64,000 nt of DNA from Muribaculaceae bacterium (GCA_029061255.1 JAIDSL010000102.1:1-64000), one strand, 5' to 3'; positions 8,091-17,401 are shown, counted from the stretch's first letter. Translations and numbers: made by a program. Notes: a model not told the origin generated them from the letters alone.

Positions 8091-9253
8091 CGGTTTTGTG
8101 TAAAGGACAGGAATCTTTCAAGGCCGTCAGCAAGGACGGAGCGTGGGCAGGCTATATTCCAACGCATGTAGCCTTCGCCGTCCGTTGATCCATACATAGT
8201 GCCTGAATTAAGCCAAAGGCTTACATCTTCAATCAACTTTTCCTCGAGATTTTCAGATTTGAGTCCAAGCTTTGTGCAGTCCATCCATACGAGATAAGTG
8301 GCCTCAAGTCTGGCTATCGGGAAATCAGGAAGATTCTTCTCGCAGAAATCCTTCATATAATCGTAGTTCCTCTTTATATAGTCGAGAAGTTGAGACAGCC
8401 ATTCCTCTCCTTCATTGTATGCAGCTATTGTGGCGATTACTCCGAATGGATTGACATCGCATACTTCATTGATGTTGATGGCTTTGTCGATTCTTGCGCG
8501 AGTGTCCTCATCGGGTGCGATGATATTGGCAATTTGAAGCCCGGCGATATTGAAGGCCTTGCTTGGCGATACGCAGACCACGGCTCTGCATCCTGCCTCT
8601 TTCGCAACGGTGGCGAAAGGAGTGTAGTGGAGGCCGTCAAATACAAACTCACAGTGTATCTCGTCGGATATCACAGTGACCCCATTACGTGCGCATATTT
8701 CCGCTATGCGTTTCAGTTCCTCTCGGCTCCATACCCTGCCTGCAGGATTGTGAGGATTGCATAGCAGCATCATTGTGGTGTCCGGGTCGGCTGCATCCTT
8801 CTCCAATCGGTCGAAGTCTATGTCGTATGTGTCGCCCGCACGGAGAAGTGGACTCTCGAGGATCACGCAACAGTTGTTTCGGATCGACGAGAAGAAACAG
8901 TTGTAGACCGGAGTCTGCACTATCACGTTCTCCCCGGGCTTTGCGAGAGCCTTGATGATAGCCGAGATGGCAGGCACTACGCCCGAAGTGTAGATCATCA
9001 TGTTGCGGTCGATGGTCCAATCGTGTCGACGGCTGAACCATGATATCACTGCCTCATAATATTCATCGGGGACCCGTGTATATCCAAAGATGCCATTGTC
9101 TACTCTCTTATGAAGTGCCTCTATGATGGCAGGGGCTGTCTTGAAGTCCATGTCGGCTACCCACATCGGGAGGACACCCTCAGGGGCACTGTCCCACTTA
9201 TAGGAAAGCGTGCCCCTCCTCGGGGTCACGCTGTCGAAATCATATTTCATCAT
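8087..9253 (-). CDS. MalY/PatB-type PLP-dependent aminotransferase (cystathionine beta-lyase-like)
   Basis: A fold-type I PLP enzyme of about 388 residues. The start KYDFDSVTPRRGTLSYKWD followed by LPMWVADMDF is characteristic of MalY/PatB C-S lyases. CNPHNPAGRVW, ISDEIHCEF and VCVSPSKAFNIAGLQ carry the cofactor-binding Asn, Asp and the Schiff-base Lys. The likely reaction is cleavage of cystathionine or cysteine to pyruvate, ammonia and a thiol, or transamination. The start is placed at the ATG pair 9253/9250 because these overlap the DUF3737 stop (ATGATGA); a longer frame to 9298 would run inside that gene. The stop codon lies in a palindromic repeat. Confidence 0.92.
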   Translation of the reverse strand: MMKYDFDSVTPRRGTLSYKWDSAPEGVLPMWVADMDFKTAPAIIEALHKRVDNGIFGYTRVPDEYYEAVISWFSRRHDWTIDRNMMIYTSGVVPAISAIIKALAKPGENVIVQTPVYNCFFSSIRNNCCVILESPLLRAGDTYDIDFDRLEKDAADPDTTMMLLCNPHNPAGRVWSREELKRIAEICARNGVTVISDEIHCEFVFDGLHYTPFATVAKEAGCRAVVCVSPSKAFNIAGLQIANIIAPDEDTRARIDKAININEVCDVNPFGVIATIAAYNEGEEWLSQLLDYIKRNYDYMKDFCEKNLPDFPIARLEATYLVWMDCTKLGLKSENLEEKLIEDVSLWLNSGTMYGSTDGEGYMRWNIACPRSVLADGLERFLSFTQNR

Positions 9254-10119
9254 TTTTCGAAGATTATTTCTCCGCCATTCCGAAGGCTGATTTTGCAATT
9301 GGCAGGAGCCTTGATATTTTTGTCAAGTGTCACTGTACCAATCTCATCCGCGACAATTTCGCCTGATGTCGGATTCTTGATATTCGTGATTTTTCCCGAA
9401 ATTAAGGCCTTGAGATTCGAATATTCGAAAGCGCGGTCGCAGTCCTGTCCAAATGTACAGTTCTCAAGCGTCAGATCATCGGCGTAGCAGAGTGGTTGCT
9501 CGCCTGTGATGTGGCAGTTGACGAGTCGCAGATTCTTGGAGTGCCAGCCGAGATATTCGCCGTTGAGTTCAGAGTCGTAGATGGTGACGTTCTCCACCTC
9601 CCAGAAAGCATCCTTGGTCGTGATCTTAGCATTGCGGATCACGACGTTTTTCACATATTGGAACACGTACTTGCTGTCTGATTCCAGTCCGTCGACCTCT
9701 ATGTTCTCGCTAAACATGAAGGGATATGTGCCGTCATGGAGCTTAAGGTTCTTTATCTTGATGTCTTTGCAGCGCCAGAATACTTCGTCGGCATCGTTCA
9801 TCACTACGTTCTCGATATCGAGGTCATACATCTCGCGAAACATTTTAGGAGCGTCTATCACGGTATCTTTCATCTTGAGATGATCGCTATACCAGAGTGC
9901 GGAGCGTCCTCCTACTGCAAAATAGCAATTATCGATTAGAAAACGGTGTACGTGCCAGAAGGGATAATTACCCTCAAACACACAGTTAAATGCTTCTATG
10001 TTGCTGCATTCCTTAATGGCAGACTCACCGGCACGGATCACGACATTTTCCAAACGCACATTATGAGTCTCGAAAAGAGGACGTTCTCCTCCGAATTCCT
10101 TATCTTTGATTATTTCCAT
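9250..10119 (-). CDS. DUF3737 family right-handed beta-helix protein
   Basis: A 289-residue protein without signal peptide, made of successive short repeats of the type NVVIRNAKITTKDAFWEVENVTIYDSEL and ECSNIEAFNCVFEGNYPFWHV, which predict a parallel beta-helix. Its start IIKDKEFGGERPLFE and the overall pattern match DUF3737, a cytosolic family of unknown function found in many gut bacteria. It is translationally coupled to the MalY-like gene downstream, which suggests a shared but unidentified role. Recognition of the family is good; nothing in the sequence gives an activity. Confidence 0.88.
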   Translation of the reverse strand: MEIIKDKEFGGERPLFETHNVRLENVVIRAGESAIKECSNIEAFNCVFEGNYPFWHVHRFLIDNCYFAVGGRSALWYSDHLKMKDTVIDAPKMFREMYDLDIENVVMNDADEVFWRCKDIKIKNLKLHDGTYPFMFSENIEVDGLESDSKYVFQYVKNVVIRNAKITTKDAFWEVENVTIYDSELNGEYLGWHSKNLRLVNCHITGEQPLCYADDLTLENCTFGQDCDRAFEYSNLKALISGKITNIKNPTSGEIVADEIGTVTLDKNIKAPANCKISLRNGGEIIFEK

Positions 10120-10155
10120 AGACTGGTCTTGAGGTTTAGAAGGTTTAAGAGGTTT

Positions 10156-10188
10156 AAAGAGGCGGCTCAGTGTCAGAGCCGCCTCTTT
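10156..10188. terminator. Bidirectional hairpin between DUF3737 and the pectate lyase
   Basis: A perfect stem AAAGAGGCGGCTC...GAGCCGCCTCTTT with a short loop, T-rich on both exits. It sits about 95 bp after the stop of the leftward pectate lyase gene and just upstream of DUF3737. Confidence 0.7.
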
Positions 10189-10264
10189 ATTAACAATAAA
10201 TTCAAATCAGATGTTTCGAATCTTAGATTTTGGTAGGAATATACTAAATATGGGTATAAGGATA

Positions 10265-10277
10265 AGGTCTCCGACCT
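10265..10277. repeat. Small palindrome AGGTCTCCGACCT
   Basis: A 13-bp near-palindrome that recurs, slightly extended, at 56233-56249. It lies in the 3' region of the pectate lyase gene cluster. Confidence 0.6.
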
Positions 10278-10281
10278 GAAT

Positions 10282-12114
10282 TTATTTCAATATTTTTTTA
10301 CCGTTCCTAATCACGATTCCGGTTGCGTCTTCCCCTACTTCAACACCTTGGAGGTTGAAAGTGCGGGTGTCAGTAGAGCCATTATTGATGATCTGGTCCA
10401 CGCTGTTGCTGCCGAATTCCTGCTTCCCTTCGAGGAGCACACCCCCTTCGTTGCCGCCTTCCACGATGTGGGCCACAAGGCCATTCATGTAGTTCTCAAG
10501 GTTGGTATAGCCGTTTTCAGCAGTTGCGGGTCCATCCTCCGGGTCGTTGGGATTCAGTCCGTTGGCTGTCTCCCATTCATCGGGCATACCATCCCCGTCG
10601 GTGTCTGTCTTGGCTTCCAATGAGTTGAGTTTTGGGAATCCTGTGCTTCCGTCGGCATAGGTGATATCATCTTGGCTATTTATAAGCCCCTTGCCGATAC
10701 CACTGACGATGCAACTTGCTGCTCCGTCGCGGGTGTCAGCTACCATCATTTCGTCATATTCGTCGCGGCTGAGCGAAGCTCCGGCATATTTAAGCACACG
10801 GTCATAGGCATCCTCTGCAGTGTGGGTGGTGACAGCTGCAAACTCCATAGGCACGAAGGCATGGAGTTCCTCTTCAGTGGCGTTGTGATAGTCTACCTTT
10901 GTGCCCTTGTCCACCTGATTGAAGAGACCTATGGTCCAGTTGTCGGCCGACACATCGGCGTATTTGGAGTTGACATTTCCTTCAATGTAGTAGCTGCCCC
11001 ACTTGTGGAGTGTCTTACCCCAGTCGTTTGTAGAGACCTTTACTTCCTGTCCGTCGACTGTAATACAAAGTTTTTCAATGTCGATCTCATATTTGTTGTC
11101 ATCGCCCTCGAATGTCAGATATCCTTTATCTTCTTTGTCTACAGTCAATTTACAAGTGGAAAGGTCTGTTCCTTTCACTTTGTTGTAGTTCTTGGCGGTG
11201 GCCTTGAGTTGGTCAGCCTTTATGCAATAGTCGAATGTGCGGATACCTGGCTTGGCCATGCGCTTTTGCTTCCCTTCGTTGATAGCATTTGTTGCGGGCC
11301 CCGGTTTGTAGTAGTTGTTGACGATATTCACGGTCATTGCCTCGCCTCCGTAGCATCCTTCGCCGGCATAGTTATACATTACATTATTGCGCAGGTCCAT
11401 ACGCTCGTCGAGCTGAGTGCCGGGACGAGGCCCGAGACGTGGCACTCGTGAGCCGTGGTGGGCGAGGAGGTTGTGGTGGTAGGAAGCTCCGGCTCCTCCC
11501 CAGTTGCCTCCGTAGCCGTGTGCGCCCTTGCTATGGCCTGAGTTTACGAGGCTTTGGGTGATCATGCTCCATTGGACAGTGATGTTTTTCGATCCGTAGA
11601 CGGATAGACACTCGTCGATACTCCAGCTTACTGAGCAGTGGTCGATCATTATCTTCTGTCCGTCCATGCCTCCAAGTCCGTCACCCTCATGAGCTTTATT
11701 ATTGATTTTCAATGCCTCGTTGCCGAGACGGAAACGCATGAAGCGTATGATTACATTGGGTGCGCTGATCACGAATGGATAATCGGCGATGCAGATGCCG
11801 TCGCCGGGAGCAGTCTGTCCGGCTATCGTCACATTGCCATTGCGGAGCTTGAGCTCTGACTTGAGCCTGATGGTGCCGCTTACATCAAATACGATTGTGC
11901 GTGCCCCGCTCTGTCCGCACGCCCAGCGGAAAGAGCCTTCCCCATCATCATCAAGGTTAGTCACATGGTAGACTTTGCCACCACGGCCTCCTGTAGTGAT
12001 CGCACCAAATCCTTCAGCACCTGGGAAGGAGGGGAGAAGTGCATCTTCAGCGAAAGTCGGGATGCTGACAGCGGCTACCATAGCCGCTGTCAGAAATATT
12101 TTCCTAATCTTCAT
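10282..12114 (-). CDS. Secreted PL1-like pectate lyase with C-terminal tail (copy 1)
   Basis: A 610-residue protein with a signal peptide (cleavage near TFA-ED). The catalytic beta-helix begins FPGAEGFGAITTGGRGG and VYHVTNL, the typical opening of Bacteroidetes pectate lyases. KIMIDHCSVSWSIDE, HSKGAHGYGG and ASYHHNLLAHHGSRVPR carry the expected calcium-site and catalytic-Arg region. It should cleave polygalacturonate by beta-elimination. A calcium-binding DTDGDGMPDEWE repeat follows near residue 510, and the last 25 residues (LQGVEVG...GIVIRNGKK) resemble Por-type sorting tails. It overlaps the upstream homologue by 4 bp (ATGA), so the two form one operon. Confidence 0.9.
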   Translation of the reverse strand: MKIRKIFLTAAMVAAVSIPTFAEDALLPSFPGAEGFGAITTGGRGGKVYHVTNLDDDGEGSFRWACGQSGARTIVFDVSGTIRLKSELKLRNGNVTIAGQTAPGDGICIADYPFVISAPNVIIRFMRFRLGNEALKINNKAHEGDGLGGMDGQKIMIDHCSVSWSIDECLSVYGSKNITVQWSMITQSLVNSGHSKGAHGYGGNWGGAGASYHHNLLAHHGSRVPRLGPRPGTQLDERMDLRNNVMYNYAGEGCYGGEAMTVNIVNNYYKPGPATNAINEGKQKRMAKPGIRTFDYCIKADQLKATAKNYNKVKGTDLSTCKLTVDKEDKGYLTFEGDDNKYEIDIEKLCITVDGQEVKVSTNDWGKTLHKWGSYYIEGNVNSKYADVSADNWTIGLFNQVDKGTKVDYHNATEEELHAFVPMEFAAVTTHTAEDAYDRVLKYAGASLSRDEYDEMMVADTRDGAASCIVSGIGKGLINSQDDITYADGSTGFPKLNSLEAKTDTDGDGMPDEWETANGLNPNDPEDGPATAENGYTNLENYMNGLVAHIVEGGNEGGVLLEGKQEFGSNSVDQIINNGSTDTRTFNLQGVEVGEDATGIVIRNGKKILK

Positions 12115-13907
12115 TTCTTAAGTACCTTATCTGTTTCGGAAGATCCGTTGGCAAATACGATGCGGCGGATGCTGATGCCCTGTGCCGGTTCGGCAAGACG
12201 CACACCATTGAGGTCATAATATTCCACTGCTATCACGTCACCCTTGGAAGTCTCAATGCTCTCTACTCCACTCATTCGGATGCATTCGGGATAATATTCA
12301 TCCACTGTGTCAATGGCATCGGCGTTGCCAGCCTTCATTATGTCCTCGACGAGTTGGTTGAGATATACTTCCACATTAGTGTATATTCCCTTGGTGTCGA
12401 CGGTATAAGCATTTGCATCTTCTGCATCGTCGGGATTGAGTCCGTTGGCGAGCTCCCATTCATCGGGCATGCCGTCGCGGTCGGTATCATAGCCGTCAGG
12501 GCGGCTCACACTCTTGAGCGCAGGGAAACTTGCCGTGTTAGGATTCTCTTCGCCATTAGGGTCGTTGATGAAGTCGAGGATACCTGCTGTGTTTGAGGTG
12601 GGGTACTGCTTGCCGTTCTTGTCTATGTATGGCTCTTTCCCGTAGTATGTAACTGTGCCTGTACGAGCTTCTTCCATATATCGGGCATCGACAGCATCGC
12701 GATAGAGTGATGCACCGCAATAGTTGAGCACCTTGTCGTAGACAGTCTGTGCGCTTTGTGTTGTCACGATGCCGGCATCGATCGGCTCGTCGAGCTTTAC
12801 ACGGAGGTAGCTGTAGCCGTCTATTTCCGTGTAATCTGCGTTCTCACCGAATTTGTGTTTGGTATCAGGCATGTATTTTTCTCCGTCTACTGTCTTGAGC
12901 CCGCTGTCGTATTTCACCCCTTTCCAGTCATAGTTCTCCGGTTCAGAGGCAGCAGTCACATAGTTGCCGTCGATGTAGTAGCGTGAGCAAAGGTTGCGCA
13001 GTGCCTCATTGGTTGAGTTGCCATCGTTGCCGACTGACACTTGAGTGACATTGGTCTTGTTTTTTGTGCCGGGACCAGCCTGGTAGTAGTTGTTGACAAT
13101 GTTGATGTAGCCGCCACCGGGGCCACCGTAGCTGCCGTTGCCATTGCCCCAATTGTAGAGCACGTTGTTGCGGAAGTCGACGCGTTCTGCATCTACTGTG
13201 TTCTCATACTTTTCCTTGTCCCAGCCGTCCCATTCGTATCGGGCACCATTGAATCGAGGTGCACGGTTCTGGATATGTGTCAGATAGTTATGGTGGAAAG
13301 AGGCTTCCTTTCCTCCCCATATGCCACCATAGCTGTGTGCTCCCTTGGAGTGGCCGGGGTTGGCGAGACCTTCTCCGATCGTACACCATTGCATGGTGAA
13401 GTTACGGTTATCGTAGAATGAAGCCACTTCATCGATACTCCATGAGAAGGAGCAGTGGTCGAGGATAATGTTCTTGCGGCGTCGACCCCATGTGGCGTCC
13501 GCTCCGTCGTTGACATCCTTGACTTGCGAGCGACGGCTGCGGATGAAGCGCACGATCACGTTGTCGCACTGGCCAAAATAGAGAGTATAGTAGCGAAGTG
13601 TGATGCCACCCTCAGGAGCAGTCTGTCCGGCAATGGTGGTGTTAGATGTCATGTTAAGCTGACTTTTGAGGTCGATATAGCCGCTTACGTCGAATACGAT
13701 GGTCTTCGGCCCCTCCTGGGCAATAGCCCAACGCAGGGAACCCTCCCCACTGTCGTTGAGATTGGTGACGTGGATGATTTTGCCGCCACGTCCGCCTGTA
13801 GTGAAACGTCCGTGGCCTTCGGCTCCGGGAAATGCCGGAATTGCTTCCTCAGCGAAAAGAGGCATGCAGAGCGCAAGAGCTCCTGCCATGAGTAAAGATT
13901 TCTTCAT
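12111..13907 (-). CDS. Secreted PL1-like pectate lyase with C-terminal tail (copy 2)
   Basis: A 598-residue paralogue of the downstream gene. It has a signal peptide ending near LFAEEA, then FPGAEGHGRFTTGGRGG, ILDHCSFSWSIDE, HSKGAHSYGG and ASFHHNYLTHIQNRAPR. A DTDRDGMPDEWELANGL calcium loop near residue 480 and a C-terminal YYDLNGVRLAEPAQGISI segment mirror the other copy. It probably acts on homogalacturonan in the periplasm or outside the cell. It lies 29 bp after the FecR-like gene and may be co-transcribed with the CHASE2 pair. Divergence between the two lyases suggests different chain-length or methylation preferences; that is inference. Confidence 0.9.
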   Translation of the reverse strand: MKKSLLMAGALALCMPLFAEEAIPAFPGAEGHGRFTTGGRGGKIIHVTNLNDSGEGSLRWAIAQEGPKTIVFDVSGYIDLKSQLNMTSNTTIAGQTAPEGGITLRYYTLYFGQCDNVIVRFIRSRRSQVKDVNDGADATWGRRRKNIILDHCSFSWSIDEVASFYDNRNFTMQWCTIGEGLANPGHSKGAHSYGGIWGGKEASFHHNYLTHIQNRAPRFNGARYEWDGWDKEKYENTVDAERVDFRNNVLYNWGNGNGSYGGPGGGYINIVNNYYQAGPGTKNKTNVTQVSVGNDGNSTNEALRNLCSRYYIDGNYVTAASEPENYDWKGVKYDSGLKTVDGEKYMPDTKHKFGENADYTEIDGYSYLRVKLDEPIDAGIVTTQSAQTVYDKVLNYCGASLYRDAVDARYMEEARTGTVTYYGKEPYIDKNGKQYPTSNTAGILDFINDPNGEENPNTASFPALKSVSRPDGYDTDRDGMPDEWELANGLNPDDAEDANAYTVDTKGIYTNVEVYLNQLVEDIMKAGNADAIDTVDEYYPECIRMSGVESIETSKGDVIAVEYYDLNGVRLAEPAQGISIRRIVFANGSSETDKVLKK

Positions 13908-13936
13908 GATGATATATAGTTTTTAGTTATCAGTTA

Positions 13937-14794
13937 TTAGTTATTGATTGTCAAGATTGTGAGATAATAGGTGTCTTTTGGAGTATAGTCATCATTTAAT
14001 AGATGTTTGACATCTTTCAGCGAGAAATTATGGTCTGACGCTATCGCCACATATTTTTCAGTGTCATTATCAGGTATGTATATGTATTCTTCTACTGCGG
14101 TGTCGCTTTTCGGAGATGCTATAGGATTGCGGCGGAAGAACAGACGCAATCCTTTTTCTTCGTCTTTGGCGACAATGTTGAAATACAGAGGTTGAGCCGT
14201 GGAATTGTGGAGCACGAAGTTGAATGCGCCGTCAGTGTTGTCGTCTTCCGTCTCAATCTGTCGGCATGCCAGGGAGATGAAGCTTTGGTGTGCGGAGTCA
14301 TCCTCAGTCGGATTAGCCAAAAGATATGTGAGATAACTCATGCTGTCAGGAATATTTATAAGAGTAGGCACTACGGCATCAGTCTCGTGGATTGCCATTC
14401 CCATAGCATCATATCCACTGCGTTTCTGTGTCGCATTGTCTGCCACTGCCGAGATCACCTTGCGGTTGATGTTGCGGGTTATGTTGGCAGCCTGCGATTC
14501 AGCCTTTTTCATAAGAGACTTTACGCTCATCTTCCCCGTTTGTGTAGAAGAATAGATGCGGTGTGTTTCAGAGTCAAGGATATCCACGCTCCCGTCTGCG
14601 GGAATTGTCAGCACATCGTCGGCTACCACTGTGGCGCGGCGTTGTGCCTTTACGGTCTTAGCGTTGCTTTTGACAGTGACCTCTCCCTTCACTTTATAGA
14701 TCTGAAGGGAAGCTGTAGCCTTTGGGGCGAGCAAGACTGCACATGCCGTTAGAAATACTGCTGCCAGCAGTTGTTTGATTCTAATAGTCCTCAT
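13937..14794 (-). CDS. FecR-like periplasmic protein paired with CHASE2
   Basis: A 285-residue protein with a signal peptide (about residues 1-28, ending near ATAS). A FecR-type domain at about 30-100 (LQIYKVKGEVTV...VVADDVLTIPADGSVDILD) resembles an anti-sigma or ligand-sensing fold. The C-terminal half (NFVLHNSTAQPLYFNIVAKDE, YIPDNDTEKYVAIASDH) looks like a beta-sandwich of unknown type. Its ATG overlaps the stop of the CHASE2 gene (ATGA), so the two are coupled. FecR/CHASE2 association is known in other phyla, which supports a joint sensory role, but no output partner is visible. Function is inferred. Confidence 0.65.
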   Translation of the reverse strand: MRTIRIKQLLAAVFLTACAVLLAPKATASLQIYKVKGEVTVKSNAKTVKAQRRATVVADDVLTIPADGSVDILDSETHRIYSSTQTGKMSVKSLMKKAESQAANITRNINRKVISAVADNATQKRSGYDAMGMAIHETDAVVPTLINIPDSMSYLTYLLANPTEDDSAHQSFISLACRQIETEDDNTDGAFNFVLHNSTAQPLYFNIVAKDEEKGLRLFFRRNPIASPKSDTAVEEYIYIPDNDTEKYVAIASDHNFSLKDVKHLLNDDYTPKDTYYLTILTINN

Positions 14795-15957
14795 ATTCTG
14801 TCGTTGTTTGTTTTCTTAAATATATTTGCTATTCGGTCGCAGACACCGTTTTTAGTGAACAGTCCGATATAAATATCACAAGCAGCCACACCCAAAGATG
14901 TTGACAATATGGCGAATGCGAAGTTTAAGTCAATTCCATAATATATATATGCCATAGTCCCTCCTATAATCATGGCATATAGCATTGCAAACTGCACTAC
15001 CCTGACCACAAGAGGCCCTGCCGGGCTTTCCCAGAGGCGCATATTGATCAATACAATAAGGAAGCAAGTGATGGCTGCCACTGCATAGGATTCAAATGGC
15101 GTCAACTCCCTTATGAAGTCGCCCGATAGCATTGTGGCAGTGGTGTGGGCATGGATAAGCAGTCCGGGCATAAAGTTGTCGAGAGGTGTGACGTGAAGGT
15201 CACCGGCATTCTGCATCTTGCCTACCAACACAATCTTACCCTTGATAAGATCCGGATTATCGACAATCTCCTCAGGATCTATAATGTCAAATTTACGCGA
15301 AGCGAACTTAATGAACTCGTCATGTTCTGGTCTTTCAGCCAATTTTTCAGCTGCTTTCGGACGAGCCAGCTTGATCAGGGCAGAGGGGAGAGAGGCGACT
15401 ATTCCTTCTTCCGTCTTGAAACTTCTTGAGAATTCCCTGACAGTGGTTCGCTCTCCGGCATCCCCTTGTATGTTTACTGCGGCGAATCCCCCTTTAGGGA
15501 TCACGATATCGTCATAATAAGAAAGGTGTTGCGTGTGTATCCCATCATCGTCGCTTGATACTCGGACAGGCATCACGAGATTTTCGCAGCAGGCAAGGGA
15601 TTCCGCCAGAGGGTCATCATCGGGATCAGATGGCGGTGCGAAGGCAATGTCAAGACCTACTGCACCGGGCTCACAAAAGTCGATGTCGTCTATTGTTCTG
15701 GCAATATCACGGCGAGTATAGCCGTCTACGGGGACAATGACGATGTCTTCATCAAGTGTGGAAACGGCGCGGTCATCGGCTACGATTGTATAGAAATCGC
15801 TGAATCTGAAGTCGGAAGCCTTCTCCATGGGGGAGAAGAATGAGACCGACATCAGATCATAGACCACCACATGAGAGAAAAGCAGGGTCATGACCGTTAT
15901 CACCACCGATTTGATCGGCAGCGGCAGCGACGACATTGTTTCTGACAGTCTTTTCAT
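14791..15957 (-). CDS. CHASE2-domain membrane sensor without output domain
   Basis: A 388-residue protein. A membrane helix at about residues 16-40 precedes an extracytoplasmic CHASE2 domain (about 45-285; VIVPVDGYTRRDIARTIDDIDF, AVGLDIAFAPPSDPDDDPLA, GKIVLVGKMQNAGDLHVTPL and MPGLLIHAHTTATMLSG are family hallmarks). Three membrane helices follow at about 292-365 and a short basic tail. CHASE2 proteins normally carry a kinase, cyclase or GGDEF domain after these helices; here the chain ends. It is coupled to a FecR-like protein gene and may signal through it. The domain call is secure; ligand and pathway are unknown. Confidence 0.88.
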   Translation of the reverse strand: MKRLSETMSSLPLPIKSVVITVMTLLFSHVVVYDLMSVSFFSPMEKASDFRFSDFYTIVADDRAVSTLDEDIVIVPVDGYTRRDIARTIDDIDFCEPGAVGLDIAFAPPSDPDDDPLAESLACCENLVMPVRVSSDDDGIHTQHLSYYDDIVIPKGGFAAVNIQGDAGERTTVREFSRSFKTEEGIVASLPSALIKLARPKAAEKLAERPEHDEFIKFASRKFDIIDPEEIVDNPDLIKGKIVLVGKMQNAGDLHVTPLDNFMPGLLIHAHTTATMLSGDFIRELTPFESYAVAAITCFLIVLINMRLWESPAGPLVVRVVQFAMLYAMIIGGTMAYIYYGIDLNFAFAILSTSLGVAACDIYIGLFTKNGVCDRIANIFKKTNNDRI

Positions 15958-16098
15958 CTCGTTTCGTTGGTCAGGTTAGTCGGAAAAATTCAAATATGTA
16001 AAGATAGTAAATTTCTTTCGAATAGCCGTGGACTGTCAGCCCTTTTTAACAAAATATAACTCTTCCCTTTGCTTCATACTGCGCTAAGCGCCGTTATC

Positions 16099-17247
16099 TC
16101 ATACTCCAATCCCCGATTCTCCTTCTTCTCGTTGAAGTTCATAGAATCCGATCTCCACCTCTTTGTTCGGGAACCGAAGCTCGTAGAGATTGGCATCCTC
16201 GTGGTAGTCAGCGATGGTCAGGTAGCCGGTCTGGAACATGAGAGGGAGGGGATTGCGGTCGTTGAGACCCACAGTCATCAGTTCCTTACGCGAACATGTC
16301 TTTCCGTTGATATTCGGCGGGAAGGTGCCGAGGGCACGGATACGCCTTACCAGGAAAGTAGGGGTGCCTGTGGCAAACCAATACGGGTCAATCCTCTCCA
16401 TGTCAAGGGCATTCAGGACGCTGAAGGGATTGTACAGACGTGAACCCTCTTCTGTGAACATATAGCCGTCGTAGTACTCCCTCATGGCGTGGAGTGTGTC
16501 CTCAAAACCTTCTTTCCGTTTTTTAGCGAGCATCTCGATGCCGGGATGGAAATTATCGACGAGTTCTTTCTCCGACCATCCACAGATGTCGGCGTATCTG
16601 TCCGACATCGATATGTCCTTGAGGTTGTTGAGGTCGCTGAAGATGCTTACCTTGCTGAAGCGTGCTACTCCCGTGATGAACGCGAACCGTATGTAGCGGT
16701 CCATGCTCTTGAGGTTGCCGAAGAAGCTCTTCAGTGTTCGCTGGTTTTTTTCAAACAGATCTTTGTTGTCCTCTATATCAAGCAACGGTTTGTCATACTC
16801 ATCAATCAGGATCGCCACCTGACGGCCAGTAGCTTCCACAACCCTTTCTATCAAAATCGAGAACCTGCCGGCAAGAGTATTATCCAACTCTGTCAGTCCG
16901 TATTTTTTCTCATAGTTTTTTAGTTGGCGGTTAAGCAGACTGGAGAGTCCGTGCTCCAGCGAATAGTTCTCCGCAGTAAAGTCGAATCTCAGGACGGGAT
17001 ACGGAGTCCAGTCAAGATTCATACTGTCGGCTGCGAGTCCCTTGAAGAGCTCCCTCCTTCCTTCGAAATATGCCTCCAATGTCGACAGCATCAGGCTCTT
17101 CCCGAACCGTCGCGGACGGCTCAGGAATATGAACTGCCCCTGGCTAAGAAGGGGCTTAATATATGAGGTCTTGTCTACATAGGCATATCCTTCCTTGATG
17201 ATCTTAGAGAAGGTCTGTATGCCGATCGGGTATCTCAATTCGTCCAT
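16099..17247 (-). CDS. AAA-ATPase-like protein, probably truncated before its nuclease domain
   Basis: An about 382-residue protein of the AAA-ATPase-like group (PF09820 type), beginning LRYPIGIQTFSKIIKEGYAYVDKT. Motifs include FIFLSRPRRFGKSLML (Walker A variant) and VAILIDEYDKPLLD (Walker B). Full-length members continue for over 100 residues after RFPNKEV with a PD-(D/E)XK nuclease domain; this one stops 19 residues later (GESGIGV) and no continuation is visible in the other frames downstream. The start at 17247 is chosen because the promoter (17265-17296) lies just upstream and rules out the longer frame from 17295. It is probably a degraded gene. Confidence 0.8.
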   Translation of the reverse strand: MDELRYPIGIQTFSKIIKEGYAYVDKTSYIKPLLSQGQFIFLSRPRRFGKSLMLSTLEAYFEGRRELFKGLAADSMNLDWTPYPVLRFDFTAENYSLEHGLSSLLNRQLKNYEKKYGLTELDNTLAGRFSILIERVVEATGRQVAILIDEYDKPLLDIEDNKDLFEKNQRTLKSFFGNLKSMDRYIRFAFITGVARFSKVSIFSDLNNLKDISMSDRYADICGWSEKELVDNFHPGIEMLAKKRKEGFEDTLHAMREYYDGYMFTEEGSRLYNPFSVLNALDMERIDPYWFATGTPTFLVRRIRALGTFPPNINGKTCSRKELMTVGLNDRNPLPLMFQTGYLTIADYHEDANLYELRFPNKEVEIGFYELQREEGESGIGV

Positions 17248-17264
17248 AATCCTCAAACTTTTCG

Positions 17265-17296
17265 CAAATATAGCGAAAAAAACTCTAATACGCAAA
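17265..17296 (-). promoter_or_regulatory. Consensus promoter of the AAA-ATPase-like gene
   Basis: On the minus strand TTTG (17296-17293), 20 bp, then TATATTTG (17272-17265), a perfect match. The ATG at 17247 follows 17 bp later. Confidence 0.75.
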
Positions 17297-17334
17297 TGTG
17301 GTGAGCTGTCAGTTGAGTGCTGTCAGTTCGCCCA

Positions 17335-17367
17335 ACGCGATACGCACTTCGCGTAACGCATATGTTA
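17335..17367. repeat. Heptamer tandem repeat and palindrome GTAACGCATATGTTA
   Basis: Heptamers ACGCGAT, ACGCACT, TCGCGTA and ACGCATA follow each other at 17335-17362, similar to the longer array at 50841-50896. The last part forms GTAACGCATATGTTA (17353-17367), which recurs exactly at 26584-26598. Confidence 0.6.
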
Positions 17368-17401
17368 AAATTAAAAATTTTTAAAAAAAGTAGGATAATT
17401 T

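Noticed and set aside
10672-11451. Open frame of 259 codons opposite the pectate lyase gene
   Set aside because: No domain or start context; it mirrors the lyase codons and contains improbable Val/Cys-rich composition.
16099-16465. Plus-strand open frames opposite the AAA-ATPase-like gene
   Set aside because: They are antisense shadows of a recognisable ATPase and contain no family motifs.
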